Below are positions 16,757 through 24,169 of a stretch of DNA of 41,316 nucleotides, piece by piece. The position numbers and the translations under genes are program-made. The stretch comes from Bacteroidota bacterium (GTDB lineage Bacteria; Bacteroidota; Bacteroidia; AKYH767-A; 2013-40CM-41-45). The notes under the pieces are model-generated. The model was not told where the DNA came from. It saw only the letters and a list, made by a program, of their open reading frames with translations, and made no database searches. The stretch is from assembly GCA_003151745.1 (NCBI GenBank), contig PLYJ01000158.1:1-41316 (forward strand), read 5' to 3'. Within the stretch, counting starts at the first letter, position 1. Each line of letters begins with the position of its first letter.

Positions 16757-17653
16757 TTATTTTTTCTTCCTGAAATTATCAGCTGCCACCAATTCTTTAC
16801 CTTTTGATGAGTAGTCGTAAAACCCTTTTCCTGATTTAACGCCAAGGTTTCCTGCGGCAACCATATTCACTAACAAAGGACATGGTGCATATTTAGGATT
16901 CCCCATGCCATTATACAAAACATAAAGAATAGAGAGACAAACATCCAAGCCAATAAAATCAGCAAGCTGAAGAGGCCCCATCGGATGAGCCATTCCAAGC
17001 TTCATGACGTTATCAATTTCTTCCACGCCTGCCACGCCCTCAAATAAAGAATATATAGATTCATTAATCATTGGCATTAATATCCTGTTGGCAATAAATC
17101 CGGGATAATCATTTACTTCGACGGAAATTTTATCCAGTTTTTTGGAGAGATTAAAAATTGTCTGTGTTGTTTCGTCAGAGGTTGAATAGCCGCGAATCAC
17201 TTCAATCAATTTCATAACAGGCACGGGATTCATAAAGTGCATGCCTATTACTTTATCTGCTCTCTTTGTAACAGAAGCAATTTTTGTAATGGATATAGAG
17301 GAGGTGTTGGTGGCAAGAATAGCAGAAGAAGCACAGGCGACATCCAGTTCCCGAAAGATTTTTAACTTGAGATCAGTATTTTCAGTGGCGGCTTCTATTA
17401 CCAACTCTGCGTTTTTGACGCCTTCAGTAATAGATGTGTTGTAGGTGAGATTGGAAAGGGTTTTAGCTTTATCATCAGAAGTGATTTTTTCCTTTGCAAG
17501 CATTCTGTCGAGGTTCTTAGTAATGGTGCCTGATGCTTTCTCAAGAGCTTCCTTCGATACATCAATCAAAGTTACTTTGAAGTTATACTGTGCAAATACA
17601 TGAGCAATGCCGTTGCCCATGGTTCCTGCTCCTATCACTGAAATGTTTTTCAT
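16757..17653 (-). CDS. hbd: 3-hydroxybutyryl-CoA dehydrogenase
   Basis: The 298-residue protein has the NAD fold G-A-G-T-M-G-N-G-I-A at 7-16. It also has the catalytic region G-M-H-F-M-N-P-V-P (about 138-146), G-F-I-A-N-R-I-L-M-P, and the C-terminal domain motif G-P-L-Q-L-A-D-F-I-G-L-D. It interconverts 3-hydroxybutyryl-CoA and acetoacetyl-CoA in fatty-acid or butanoate metabolism. Single-domain length is typical. Neighbouring genes are not functionally related. Flanking spacers on both sides contain AATTGTT words and their inverse. Confidence 0.93.
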   Translation of the reverse strand: MKNISVIGAGTMGNGIAHVFAQYNFKVTLIDVSKEALEKASGTITKNLDRMLAKEKITSDDKAKTLSNLTYNTSITEGVKNAELVIEAATENTDLKLKIFRELDVACASSAILATNTSSISITKIASVTKRADKVIGMHFMNPVPVMKLIEVIRGYSTSDETTQTIFNLSKKLDKISVEVNDYPGFIANRILMPMINESIYSLFEGVAGVEEIDNVMKLGMAHPMGPLQLADFIGLDVCLSILYVLYNGMGNPKYAPCPLLVNMVAAGNLGVKSGKGFYDYSSKGKELVAADNFRKKK

Positions 17654-17763
17654 TCTTAATTGTTTAATTGTTAAACTGATAAATTGTTAAATTGCTTCTG
17701 CAACAATACTATAACAATTTTGCAATACAACAATTTAACATTTTTAATTTTAAAATTCTATTA

Positions 17764-19182
17764 TTACTTTCCTTTTCGTTGAAGTATGATGGATGCCGTG
17801 TAAATCATTATTTTGAAGTCGAGCGCCAAAGACATGTTCTCGATATATATAAGATCAAATTTAAGCCGCTCCACCATCTGGTCAACGTTTTCAGCGTATC
17901 CGAATTTTATTTGTCCCCACGACGTGATGCCGGGGCGCACTTTGTGAAGATGACGGTAATGAGGAGCGGTCTTCATGATCTGGTCAATGAAATACTGGCG
18001 TTCAGGACGTGGTCCAACAATGCTCATGTCTCCAATCAGCACATTGTAAAACTGCGGAATTTCATCCAACCGGATTTTACGCATCCATCGGCCGAAGTTA
18101 GTTATGCGTGCATCGTTCTCGCTTGATAACATGGGCCCGTTGGTTTCAGCATTCTTTACCATAGAACGAAACTTATATATGCGGAACGGCTGGCCATGCA
18201 ACCCGATCCGCTCATGGCTATAAAACAGCGATCCTTTGGAAGAAAGCTTCACGCCTAAAGCGGTAAAGAGATATAGTGGAGAAAGTATGATAATGACAAA
18301 CAAAGAAAGAACAATGTCCAGTATACGTTTAATAGATTGCTGCCATATAGGCATTAAGTATGGAGATATTTCGATAAGAGGCGCGCCGAAAATGGCATTC
18401 ATCTTCACTTGCCCTGAAAGAATGTCGTACATGTCCGGAATGATCTTGGCAATGACAGGAGCATCTTCCAGGCCGCTCAATATTCTCCCGATGCTTTCAT
18501 GTTCGGATGATTCAATGGCAATCAATACTTCTTCCACCTTGTGCTTGCGGATGACGTTATTGATTTCATTAATGCCTCCGAGGTGAGGAAGATGTTTGCC
18601 AAGCAATATCCCGTTGCTTGGAACGTCCACATGAACAAAGCCAATGAACTTGGTGCCTTCACTCCTGTATTTAGTTTCTATATCATTAAATAAATTCAGG
18701 GCATTTTGATTGCTTCCAACAAGCAATGTGTTGAAGCCGATTTCTTTATTTCTTATTCTGTGGGCAGTTTGTGTAGAGAGCATAAAACGTAGAATTTCAG
18801 TGAAAGTGAAATGAAGACTAAGCAAAGTAAAGAAAGTATGATAATATGTTTTGTAATTAATGACTGTGTCATTGAGAAGTAATGTAAAGAAGATAACAAG
18901 AACGCCGATGAGTGAAAGATAAATTGTTTGTCCAAGCTCTTTCAACCTTGACCTGCGATATATATCTTTATAACTTCCCGTCAGTGCATAGAGAATGAGC
19001 CAGAAGATTGGAACGAAGATAATACCCAACACAAATTTCTCATCAATGGTGAAATGAACATACGATCCATATTTAACAGTTTCGATAACAAGCTTCCTGT
19101 AAGCATAAAACAAACCCCACGCCGCAGCGGCTGCAAACCAGTCTGCAACAATGTATTTGATGGTTTGCAGGCGCTTATTCAT
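17764..19182 (-). CDS. Polyprenyl-phosphate sugar phosphotransferase (WcaJ-type)
   Basis: The 472-residue protein has an N-terminal membrane block of four helices (about 10-140) and a CoA-binding-like Rossmann domain (about 145-265). A further helix leads to the bacterial sugar transferase domain (about 275-465), with Y-K-F-R-S-M, L-D-E-I-P-Q-F-Y-N-V-L-x-G-D-M-S-I-V-G-P-R-P-E-R and K-V-R-P-G-I-T-S-W-G-Q. It loads a hexose-1-phosphate on undecaprenyl phosphate to start an exopolysaccharide. Its ATG overlaps the stop of the upstream lipoprotein gene by 4 bp. It is the second lipid-carrier sugar transferase in the window, beside the MraY/WecA-type enzyme. Confidence 0.93.
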   Translation of the reverse strand: MNKRLQTIKYIVADWFAAAAAWGLFYAYRKLVIETVKYGSYVHFTIDEKFVLGIIFVPIFWLILYALTGSYKDIYRRSRLKELGQTIYLSLIGVLVIFFTLLLNDTVINYKTYYHTFFTLLSLHFTFTEILRFMLSTQTAHRIRNKEIGFNTLLVGSNQNALNLFNDIETKYRSEGTKFIGFVHVDVPSNGILLGKHLPHLGGINEINNVIRKHKVEEVLIAIESSEHESIGRILSGLEDAPVIAKIIPDMYDILSGQVKMNAIFGAPLIEISPYLMPIWQQSIKRILDIVLSLFVIIILSPLYLFTALGVKLSSKGSLFYSHERIGLHGQPFRIYKFRSMVKNAETNGPMLSSENDARITNFGRWMRKIRLDEIPQFYNVLIGDMSIVGPRPERQYFIDQIMKTAPHYRHLHKVRPGITSWGQIKFGYAENVDQMVERLKFDLIYIENMSLALDFKIMIYTASIILQRKGK

Positions 19183-20111
19183 CCGTTGTGAATTACTTTT
19201 ATATTATCAAAATAAATAGCAGCCGATGGTTGCACGGTGAGGTCAAGCACGCTCTGCATATATACCTTAAAATATGTTGCGCTTGCTACGAGCGGATCCT
19301 GAGCGTTGAGGATATTCAGGTCAACATATATTTTCTGCCATGTGCTTGATGGTTTCAATATTACAATGTCATCGCCGTTATTTATAGCAATGCCATTGAC
19401 AAACGACTGAAGCCCGACTGCGAAAGGATAATTTCCCTTATAGTTAATCTCCATATACCGGATGCTTCCTATTGGCATAGGGAACGAGTCAATGCATGTG
19501 AACCAGAAAGAGGGATCGCCGGCATTGAGCAGGGCAGCTCCGCACTTTCCTTCAAGAAGGCCGATGGCGGGATCACTGATGATATGGATTGAATCAGTAT
19601 AATAAGGTGAATGTGTAAGTTTGAGTCCTGCCTGATCAAAATCTTCGAGCAAAGCGAAGGTGCAATTGTTATATGTTACTGATGCGGATTGAATGGTATC
19701 TATATGCCCCGGCACAAGATTTACAGTCTGAACATAAGAGGTATAGAAAGGATAGTCAATGCGTGTTGCTGCAATGCCGTTGAGTATTACTCCCGGTTTT
19801 ATGGTTATGGTGTGAATGCCTGAAAAGAGTATTGGCACATTAACGGGCATTTGAAAAACACCAATTACCTGTTCATCAACAAACACCCATGCATCGGTAA
19901 TAGCGTTGTTTCTTGAACCCTGCGTGGCAGGGTCAGTGGTGAGCGTTATCTTTTCTATTCTCAAATACGAAGGAACGGGGCTGGCGGGATTAATGAGATT
20001 GCAGGCAGAAAACAGCAGGCAGTAAGCAGTAAGCAGTAAGCAGTAAGCTCTGTAGTTTATTCGTTGCCAACTGCCAACTGCCAACTGCCAACTAATTCTA
20101 AATCTTTTCAT
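19179..20111 (-). CDS. Hypothetical lipoprotein with repeat-encoded signal peptide
   Basis: I recognise no family in this 310-residue protein. A basic start (M-K-R-F-R) is followed by a hydrophobic stretch and a lipobox ending in L-F-S-A-C (Cys36), so it should be a lipoprotein. The stretch between start and lipobox is encoded by two heptanucleotide arrays. After the lipobox comes a PEGA-like segment (I-T-L-T-T-D-P, later H-T-I-T-I-K-P-G) and a beta-rich domain ending in a jelly-roll-like strand pattern (A-A-I-Y-F-D-N-I-K-V). The gene is coupled by 4-bp overlaps to both the oxidoreductase upstream and the sugar transferase downstream, which suggests a role near polysaccharide assembly. Confidence 0.75.
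   Translation of the reverse strand: MKRFRISWQLAVGSWQRINYRAYCLLLTAYCLLFSACNLINPASPVPSYLRIEKITLTTDPATQGSRNNAITDAWVFVDEQVIGVFQMPVNVPILFSGIHTITIKPGVILNGIAATRIDYPFYTSYVQTVNLVPGHIDTIQSASVTYNNCTFALLEDFDQAGLKLTHSPYYTDSIHIISDPAIGLLEGKCGAALLNAGDPSFWFTCIDSFPMPIGSIRYMEINYKGNYPFAVGLQSFVNGIAINNGDDIVILKPSSTWQKIYVDLNILNAQDPLVASATYFKVYMQSVLDLTVQPSAAIYFDNIKVIHNG
20019..20093. repeat. Two four-copy heptanucleotide arrays inside a signal peptide
   Basis: GCAGTAA is repeated four times at 20019-20046 and GCCAACT four times at 20066-20093, both perfect. On the coding (minus) strand they encode the hydrophobic A-Y-C-L-L-L-T-A-Y-C-L-L and the upstream W-Q-L-A-V-G-S-W-Q stretch of the lipoprotein. Seven is not a multiple of three, so gain or loss of one unit shifts the frame right after the start codon. 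Confidence 0.95.
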
Positions 20112-21094
20112 ATCAATACATTTAAAGTAGCATTCAGCTTTTCCATCACCTGGTGCGCTACGTCAAGGGCATTGCAGCCATCCTCCAGCGTAACTGCTGG
20201 TGTTGTATTCTCCAGAATGCTTTCAATAAATAATTTCAATTCCATTTGAATGGCATTGCCCGGTTCAGCTTCCGGCGAATCAAAATAGATAAGCTTGCTT
20301 CCTTTTCCTTTGCCTAAATCAATAGTTACATCTAACGGACCAGGCTCACCTGCCAGATTCTTCAATCGTACAATATCCGTTTTCTTCTTAAGAAAATCCA
20401 CGGCGATGTAAGCATCGCGCTGAAAGAAACGGCTCTTACGCATGTTCTTTAAGGATATGCGACTGGCAGTGAGGTTGGCAACGCAGCCATTATCAAACTC
20501 AATACGTGCATTGGCGATGTCGGCAGTATCGCTCATGACAGCAACGCCGCTTGCATATATATTCTTTACTGACGACTTTACTACACTGAGCACAATATCT
20601 ATATCATGTATCATCAGGTCATGCACTACGGATACATCTGTTCCGCGCGGGTTGAATTCTGCGAGGCGGTGCGTTTCAATAAACATGGGGTTGTTGAAAT
20701 GATCTTTTGCAGCGAGAAAAGCAGGATTGAATCGCTCCACATGCCCCACCTGCACCTTTATATCTGCCTCGCTTGCCAGCTTCAGCAGCTTGCGGGCTTC
20801 CTTTACGGAGGAGGTAGCAGGCTTCTCAATAAAAATATGCTTCGATTTCTTGATTGCCTTCACCGCATATTCGTAATGGGCAACCGTGGGAGTAACTATA
20901 TCCAATGCATCGCAAGCATCAATAAGATCTTCCGCTGACTGAAAAGCAGTCACTCCAAATTCTTCCGCCACCTGTTGCGATACCTTGGGATTATGATCGA
21001 AAAAGCCCACCAAAGCCACGTTTCCAAGCTCTTTTAACAGCTTTAGATGAATTTTTCCAAGATGACCCGCCCCTAAAACGCCTATACAAAGCAT
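20108..21094 (-). CDS. Gfo/Idh/MocA family oxidoreductase
   Basis: The 328-residue protein has an N-terminal NAD(P) Rossmann fold with G-V-L-G-A-G-H-L-G-K-I-H (about 5-16), the family E-K-P motif (F-I-E-K-P-A-T-S, about 94-101), and a C-terminal alpha/beta domain with H-D-L-M-I-H-D-I-D around 165. Members oxidise or reduce sugars and sugar nucleotides. With the lipoprotein and sugar transferase coupled downstream, a nucleotide-sugar role is likely but the substrate is unknown. A TACTTTTG box lies 18 bp upstream. Confidence 0.88.
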   Translation of the reverse strand: MLCIGVLGAGHLGKIHLKLLKELGNVALVGFFDHNPKVSQQVAEEFGVTAFQSAEDLIDACDALDIVTPTVAHYEYAVKAIKKSKHIFIEKPATSSVKEARKLLKLASEADIKVQVGHVERFNPAFLAAKDHFNNPMFIETHRLAEFNPRGTDVSVVHDLMIHDIDIVLSVVKSSVKNIYASGVAVMSDTADIANARIEFDNGCVANLTASRISLKNMRKSRFFQRDAYIAVDFLKKKTDIVRLKNLAGEPGPLDVTIDLGKGKGSKLIYFDSPEAEPGNAIQMELKLFIESILENTTPAVTLEDGCNALDVAHQVMEKLNATLNVLI

Positions 21095-21111
21095 GTTTCT
21101 ATATATTTCTG

Positions 21112-21119
21112 CAAAAGTA
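21112..21119 (-). promoter_or_regulatory. Candidate -7 box of the oxidoreductase operon
   Basis: On the minus strand the sequence is TACTTTTG (TAnnTTTG form), 17 bp before the ATG at 21094. It would drive the oxidoreductase, lipoprotein and sugar transferase genes, which overlap one another. A clean -33 element is not seen. Confidence 0.4.
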
Positions 21120-21283
21120 ATTTATTTACTCAGAGTAAAAATAGAACCATTAACAGGCGTTATGTGGATAAGAAGTTTACACGTTCAATTATAAGACGAT
21201 TCTTATGGTGACTTTCGTTGCACGTAAAAAAAAGAATCTTGGCTAAGATAGCAATTTTTATGATATACAAGTAAATATGTGGT

Positions 21284-21291
21284 TAATTTTG
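21284..21291 (+). promoter_or_regulatory. Candidate -7 box of pcm
   Basis: TAATTTTG fits TAnnTTTG and lies 26 bp before the pcm ATG in the divergent spacer with the oxidoreductase. The -33 region is not clear. Confidence 0.45.
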
Positions 21292-21317
21292 CAAAGAAAT
21301 AAGTTTAAAGAATAGAA

Positions 21318-22010
21318 ATGTCAATCAACATAACCACCGATACCTTCAAGCACCAAGGCATGAGGAAACAGCTCGTAAAAGAGGTGCGTGCCAAAGGCAT
21401 TACTGATGAGCGCGTGCTTGCTGCCATGGAGCGTGTGCCGCGCCATCTGTTTCTTGATCCCGCATTTCTTGCGCAGGCCTATTCCGATTATGCATTCAGG
21501 ATAGGGGCGGGGCAAACTATTTCGCAGCCCTATACCGTTGCTTACCAGTCTTCATTGCTCGACATAAAGAAAGGCGATAAGGTGCTTGAAATTGGAACGG
21601 GCTCAGGCTATCAGTGCAGCATCCTGCTGGAAATGGGCGCAAAAGTCTATTCCATCGAAAGGCAAAAGGAGCTGCACGACAAGGCGAAAGAGCTTCTGCC
21701 TGCATTGGGTTATAATCCGAAGCTTTTTTATGGCGACGGCTACAAGGGCCTGCCTGCCTTCGCCCCGTTCGACAAGATTATTGTAACTGCCGCTGCGCCA
21801 TATATACCTGAAGATTTAAAGAAGCAATTAAAAACAGGAGGCATCCTGGTCATACCCGTTGGCGCAGGCAATGTGCAAGTCATGACAACCATTTTCAAAA
21901 CCGGCGACACTACTTTTGAAACGCATGAGCTAAAAGATTTCCGCTTTGTGCCTATGCTAACCAACAAAGAATGGGGCGAGGAAAAGATGGCGCAGAAGTT
22001 CAGGAAGTAA
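21318..22010 (+). CDS. pcm: Protein-L-isoaspartate O-methyltransferase
   Basis: The 230-residue protein carries the PIMT signatures: R-V-P-R-H-L-F early, G-A-G-Q-T-I-S-Q-P-Y-T-V-A-Y (about 54-67) at the isoaspartate site, and the SAM-binding L-E-I-G-T-G-S-G-Y-Q (about 85-94). It methylates L-isoaspartyl residues in damaged proteins so that they can be repaired. Length is close to the family norm. It stands alone, convergent with the FN3-like gene, with hairpin repeats and a strong bidirectional terminator between them. Confidence 0.95.
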   Translation: MSINITTDTFKHQGMRKQLVKEVRAKGITDERVLAAMERVPRHLFLDPAFLAQAYSDYAFRIGAGQTISQPYTVAYQSSLLDIKKGDKVLEIGTGSGYQCSILLEMGAKVYSIERQKELHDKAKELLPALGYNPKLFYGDGYKGLPAFAPFDKIIVTAAAPYIPEDLKKQLKTGGILVIPVGAGNVQVMTTIFKTGDTTFETHELKDFRFVPMLTNKEWGEEKMAQKFRK

Positions 22011-22013
22011 TTC

Positions 22014-22076
22014 AGTTCAACGTTCAAAGTTTTTAAGTTCAATGTTATGCCTTACATGAACTTTGAACATTGAACT
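22014..22076. repeat. GTTCAAAGTT hairpin element, copy 1
   Basis: The arms at 22014-22031 (AGTTCAACGTTCAAAGTT) and 22059-22076 (AACTTTGAACATTGAACT) pair with one mismatch. Another AGTTCAATGTT word lies between them. The element follows the pcm stop directly. A second copy of the family lies at 24091-24146. Confidence 0.85.
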
Positions 22077-22095
22077 AAATAACTTTTTTGTCGCG

Positions 22096-22157
22096 TCAGG
22101 TTTCTCAACCTGATGCTTTATATATATTAAGCACTGTCAGGTTTGGAAACCTGACAG
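22096..22157. repeat. Two TCAGGTTT palindromes
   Basis: The first hairpin is TCAGGTT/AACCTGA (22096-22113). The second is a perfect 11-bp stem, CTGTCAGGTTT with AAACCTGACAG (22134-22157, 2-nt loop). Both share the word TCAGGTTT, so they look like two members of one palindromic repeat family placed side by side. Confidence 0.8.
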
Positions 22158-22177
22158 CACAGTAATAAAGCAAAAAC

Positions 22178-22199
22178 GCCCCGATATATATCGGGGCGC
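22178..22199. terminator. Bidirectional terminator between pcm and the FN3-like gene
   Basis: CGCCCCGATAT pairs perfectly with ATATCGGGGCG. A T-rich stretch follows on the plus strand and an A5 tract precedes it, giving a T-run on the minus strand. It sits between two convergent genes and can serve both. Confidence 0.8.
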
Positions 22200-22233
22200 T
22201 TCTTTTAAAAACACTTCTATCTCACGCTTTACC

Positions 22234-22872
22234 TTATACAGGTATTGTGTTAGTGATAGTCATGCCGTTTACAACCGCACTTGGGGTTGATGCACCTGCT
22301 GTGCCTATTGCCACAACCTTGAAATAGTAACGCGTGCCTGCTGTTAAATTAGCAGCGAGCACTTCCTTTTTCGCAGTTGTTTCAACAAGGGTCCACGTGC
22401 CGGTGTACGGATTAGTAGTCACAAACAAATCGTATGTACGCGCATATACCGAGAGTTTCCAACTCACTATAATCGTATTCGGATTATTGGTGAAGGTTGC
22501 AACCACGTTCGTTACCATTGCTGGCACCGGCGCATTCACACGATTTTTAGTAACATCAACTCCGGCCGACAGGATTATCGTTTCATTTCCCTGCGCTATC
22601 ATATTAATATAATCTGCCATGACAACAAGGAAAGCACGAAGAGCCTGCACGTTTGTTCTCACCTGCGCATACGCCTGCTTGCTATGTGTAGCAGCAGCTT
22701 CAGTATAACTATTTTCTAAATCCAAAGTCAACGTTTGTAATGTTAATAACGAAGGTGGAGTTAAAAAATTTAAATTTGAAGTCATATATGTAAATATACG
22801 AGTTGCAAGTGAAATAAGACCTAAAGTACTTAGCTTGTATAAACCTAATTTTACTTTTTTCATCGCTTCCAT
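22234..22872 (-). CDS. Fibronectin-III-like protein with helical N-domain
   Basis: The 212-residue protein has an N-terminal helical part (about 1-110) and a C-terminal fibronectin type III-like domain (about 118-212, with V-V-A-T-F-T-N-N-P-N-T-I-I-V-S-W-K and A-G-T-R-Y-Y-F-K-V-V-A). The start is either the first Met or Met4. It is a diverged paralogue of the protein at 38690-39382: the T-x-N-x-N-F-x-x-P-x-x-L-L-x-L-Q-T motif and the later L-R-x-x-L-x-x-M helix are shared. No signal peptide is evident. The function of this family is unknown to me. The gene ends at the shared terminator. Confidence 0.65.
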   Translation of the reverse strand: MEAMKKVKLGLYKLSTLGLISLATRIFTYMTSNLNFLTPPSLLTLQTLTLDLENSYTEAAATHSKQAYAQVRTNVQALRAFLVVMADYINMIAQGNETIILSAGVDVTKNRVNAPVPAMVTNVVATFTNNPNTIIVSWKLSVYARTYDLFVTTNPYTGTWTLVETTAKKEVLAANLTAGTRYYFKVVAIGTAGASTPSAVVNGMTITNTIPV

Positions 22873-23193
22873 CTCCTTTCTAATCTTAGTTTCCTTTTTC
22901 CGCGTTTCACTTTGTTATGAAACTATCAAGTCAAGGATAACTGACATGGGTAGTTATAGGCAATTTTGGACTCGAAGTTGCCACATTGAAGCCACAGGCT
23001 TGCAGATGCAAGAAATACGGATTTATATATTGTATATATTATTCACTTTGAACCCTTTAAAACATAAAATATTTTTTTACAGCCCGAAAATGATGTAAGA
23101 AACAGCCCGAAAAAGATCAATTTCATGCTTATATATTCTAAAATAACAACAATACGCTCCAATTCTTACATCACACGTAACAACAATTTCAGG
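22873..23193. other. Gene-free interval before array 2
   Basis: AT-rich sequence between the FN3-like gene and the 21-bp array. I see no gene, RNA or clear promoter, only runs of TATATA near 23030. A reading frame from 23125 through the array is open but is explained by the repeat period. Confidence 0.5.
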
Positions 23194-23403
23194 TTTCTTC
23201 CTTGTTTATCGTCGTTTAATCGTTATCTATCGTGGTTTAATCCTTATCTATTGACGTTTAATCCTTATCAAACGCCATTTAATCCTTATCTATCGTCCTT
23301 TAATCGTTATCAAACCCCGTTTAATCCTTATCTATCCTTCTTTAATCGTTATCAAACCCTGTTTAATCCTTATCTATTGTCTCTTGATAGCGATGAATTG
23401 CAG
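23194..23403. repeat. 21-bp tandem array 2 with 42-bp higher-order period
   Basis: Units start with TTTAAT at 23215, 23236, 23257, 23278, 23299, 23320, 23341 and 23362, exactly 21 bp apart, with one degenerate unit on each side. Two unit types alternate: one continues CCTTATCTAT, the other C(C/G)TTATCAAAC, so the true period is 42 bp. A TTTAAT block recurs every 21 bp, close to two DNA turns. The sequence is unrelated to array 1. The array ends 73 bp before the propeller gene start. Confidence 0.92.
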
Positions 23404-23476
23404 TCTTATTCTTGTTTATTTATATAAAATCAGCCCCAAGCAGGTTTTTATCTACCTTAGTGCAAACTTTCATACC

Positions 23477-24070
23477 ATGAATAAGACAATACCCCTTCTC
23501 TTTACTCTATCTCTTATGCTTGCCGCCCAATTCTGCGGGGCGCAGACGGCTTATATAACGAATTATGGTGATAATACAGTTTCTGTTATTAATGTTGCAA
23601 CAAATACAGTTATTGATACAATTGCAGTTGGTCGTAATCCTTATGCTGTATCTGTGAGCGCAGATGGAAGTAAGGTATATGTTACGAATTTAAGAGATAG
23701 TACTGTAAGTGTAATAAACACAGCTACCAATACGGTTACTGATACAATTAAAGTTGGCAGTCACCCGATTGCATTTGGGGATTTTATTTCCACGCATAAA
23801 GCTGTCGGCATACCTACCTATAGCATTGATGCAGCAAGCATTTCTATATATCCCAACCCTGCCGGCAATCAACTTACTATTCATACATCATTCAATGCCT
23901 GGCAAAAGGCAACTGTTTCGATAATGAATGTGCTGGGGCAGGAGGTTACTCAATCCGCAATCACAAATCCGCAATCCGCAATTAATATTTCCTCCCTCCC
24001 CATAGGCGTGTATTTTCTTCAACTGAAATGGGAGGGCGGAAGTGTTATGAAGAAGTTTGTGAAGGAATAG
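23477..24070 (+). CDS. Short YncE-like beta-propeller protein with T9SS sorting domain
   Basis: The start is taken at the ATG at 23477 because a clear signal peptide follows (M-N-K-T-I-P-L-L-F-T, cleavage after F-C-G-A-Q), rather than at an earlier in-frame ATG inside the array. The 197-residue protein then has two YncE-type blades (A-Y-I-T-N-Y-G-D-N-T-V-S-V-I-N, V-Y-V-T-N-L-R-D-S-T-V-S-V-I-N) and a T9SS type A sorting domain (Y-P-N-P-A-G-N-Q-L-T-I to V-M-K-K-F-V-K-E). A closed propeller needs about seven blades, so this looks like a collapsed gene. Within the sorting domain, CGCAATCC-type words encode I-T-N-P-Q-S-A-I. Confidence 0.75.
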   Translation: MNKTIPLLFTLSLMLAAQFCGAQTAYITNYGDNTVSVINVATNTVIDTIAVGRNPYAVSVSADGSKVYVTNLRDSTVSVINTATNTVTDTIKVGSHPIAFGDFISTHKAVGIPTYSIDAASISIYPNPAGNQLTIHTSFNAWQKATVSIMNVLGQEVTQSAITNPQSAINISSLPIGVYFLQLKWEGGSVMKKFVKE

Positions 24071-24090
24071 AAACAGGTTCAAAGTTTTTC

Positions 24091-24146
24091 AGTTCAATGT
24101 TCAAAGTTGAGGGTAACTTTGAACGGAATAACTTTGAACATTGAAC
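24091..24146. repeat. GTTCAAAGTT hairpin element, copy 2
   Basis: AGTTCAATGTTCAAAGTT (24091-24108) pairs with AACTTTGAACATTGAAC (24130-24146). An extra AACTTTGAAC lies between. As in copy 1 it follows a plus-strand stop codon. It overlaps the possible upstream extension of the deacetylase frame. Confidence 0.85.
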
Positions 24147-24169
24147 ATTTTCCTGTTATACTTGCACTC

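Noticed and set aside
23125-23427. A 100-codon open frame across array 2 with F-N-P-Y heptads
   Set aside because: The frame is open because the 21-bp unit is a multiple of three; there is no promoter, leader or domain and it runs into the next gene's leader.
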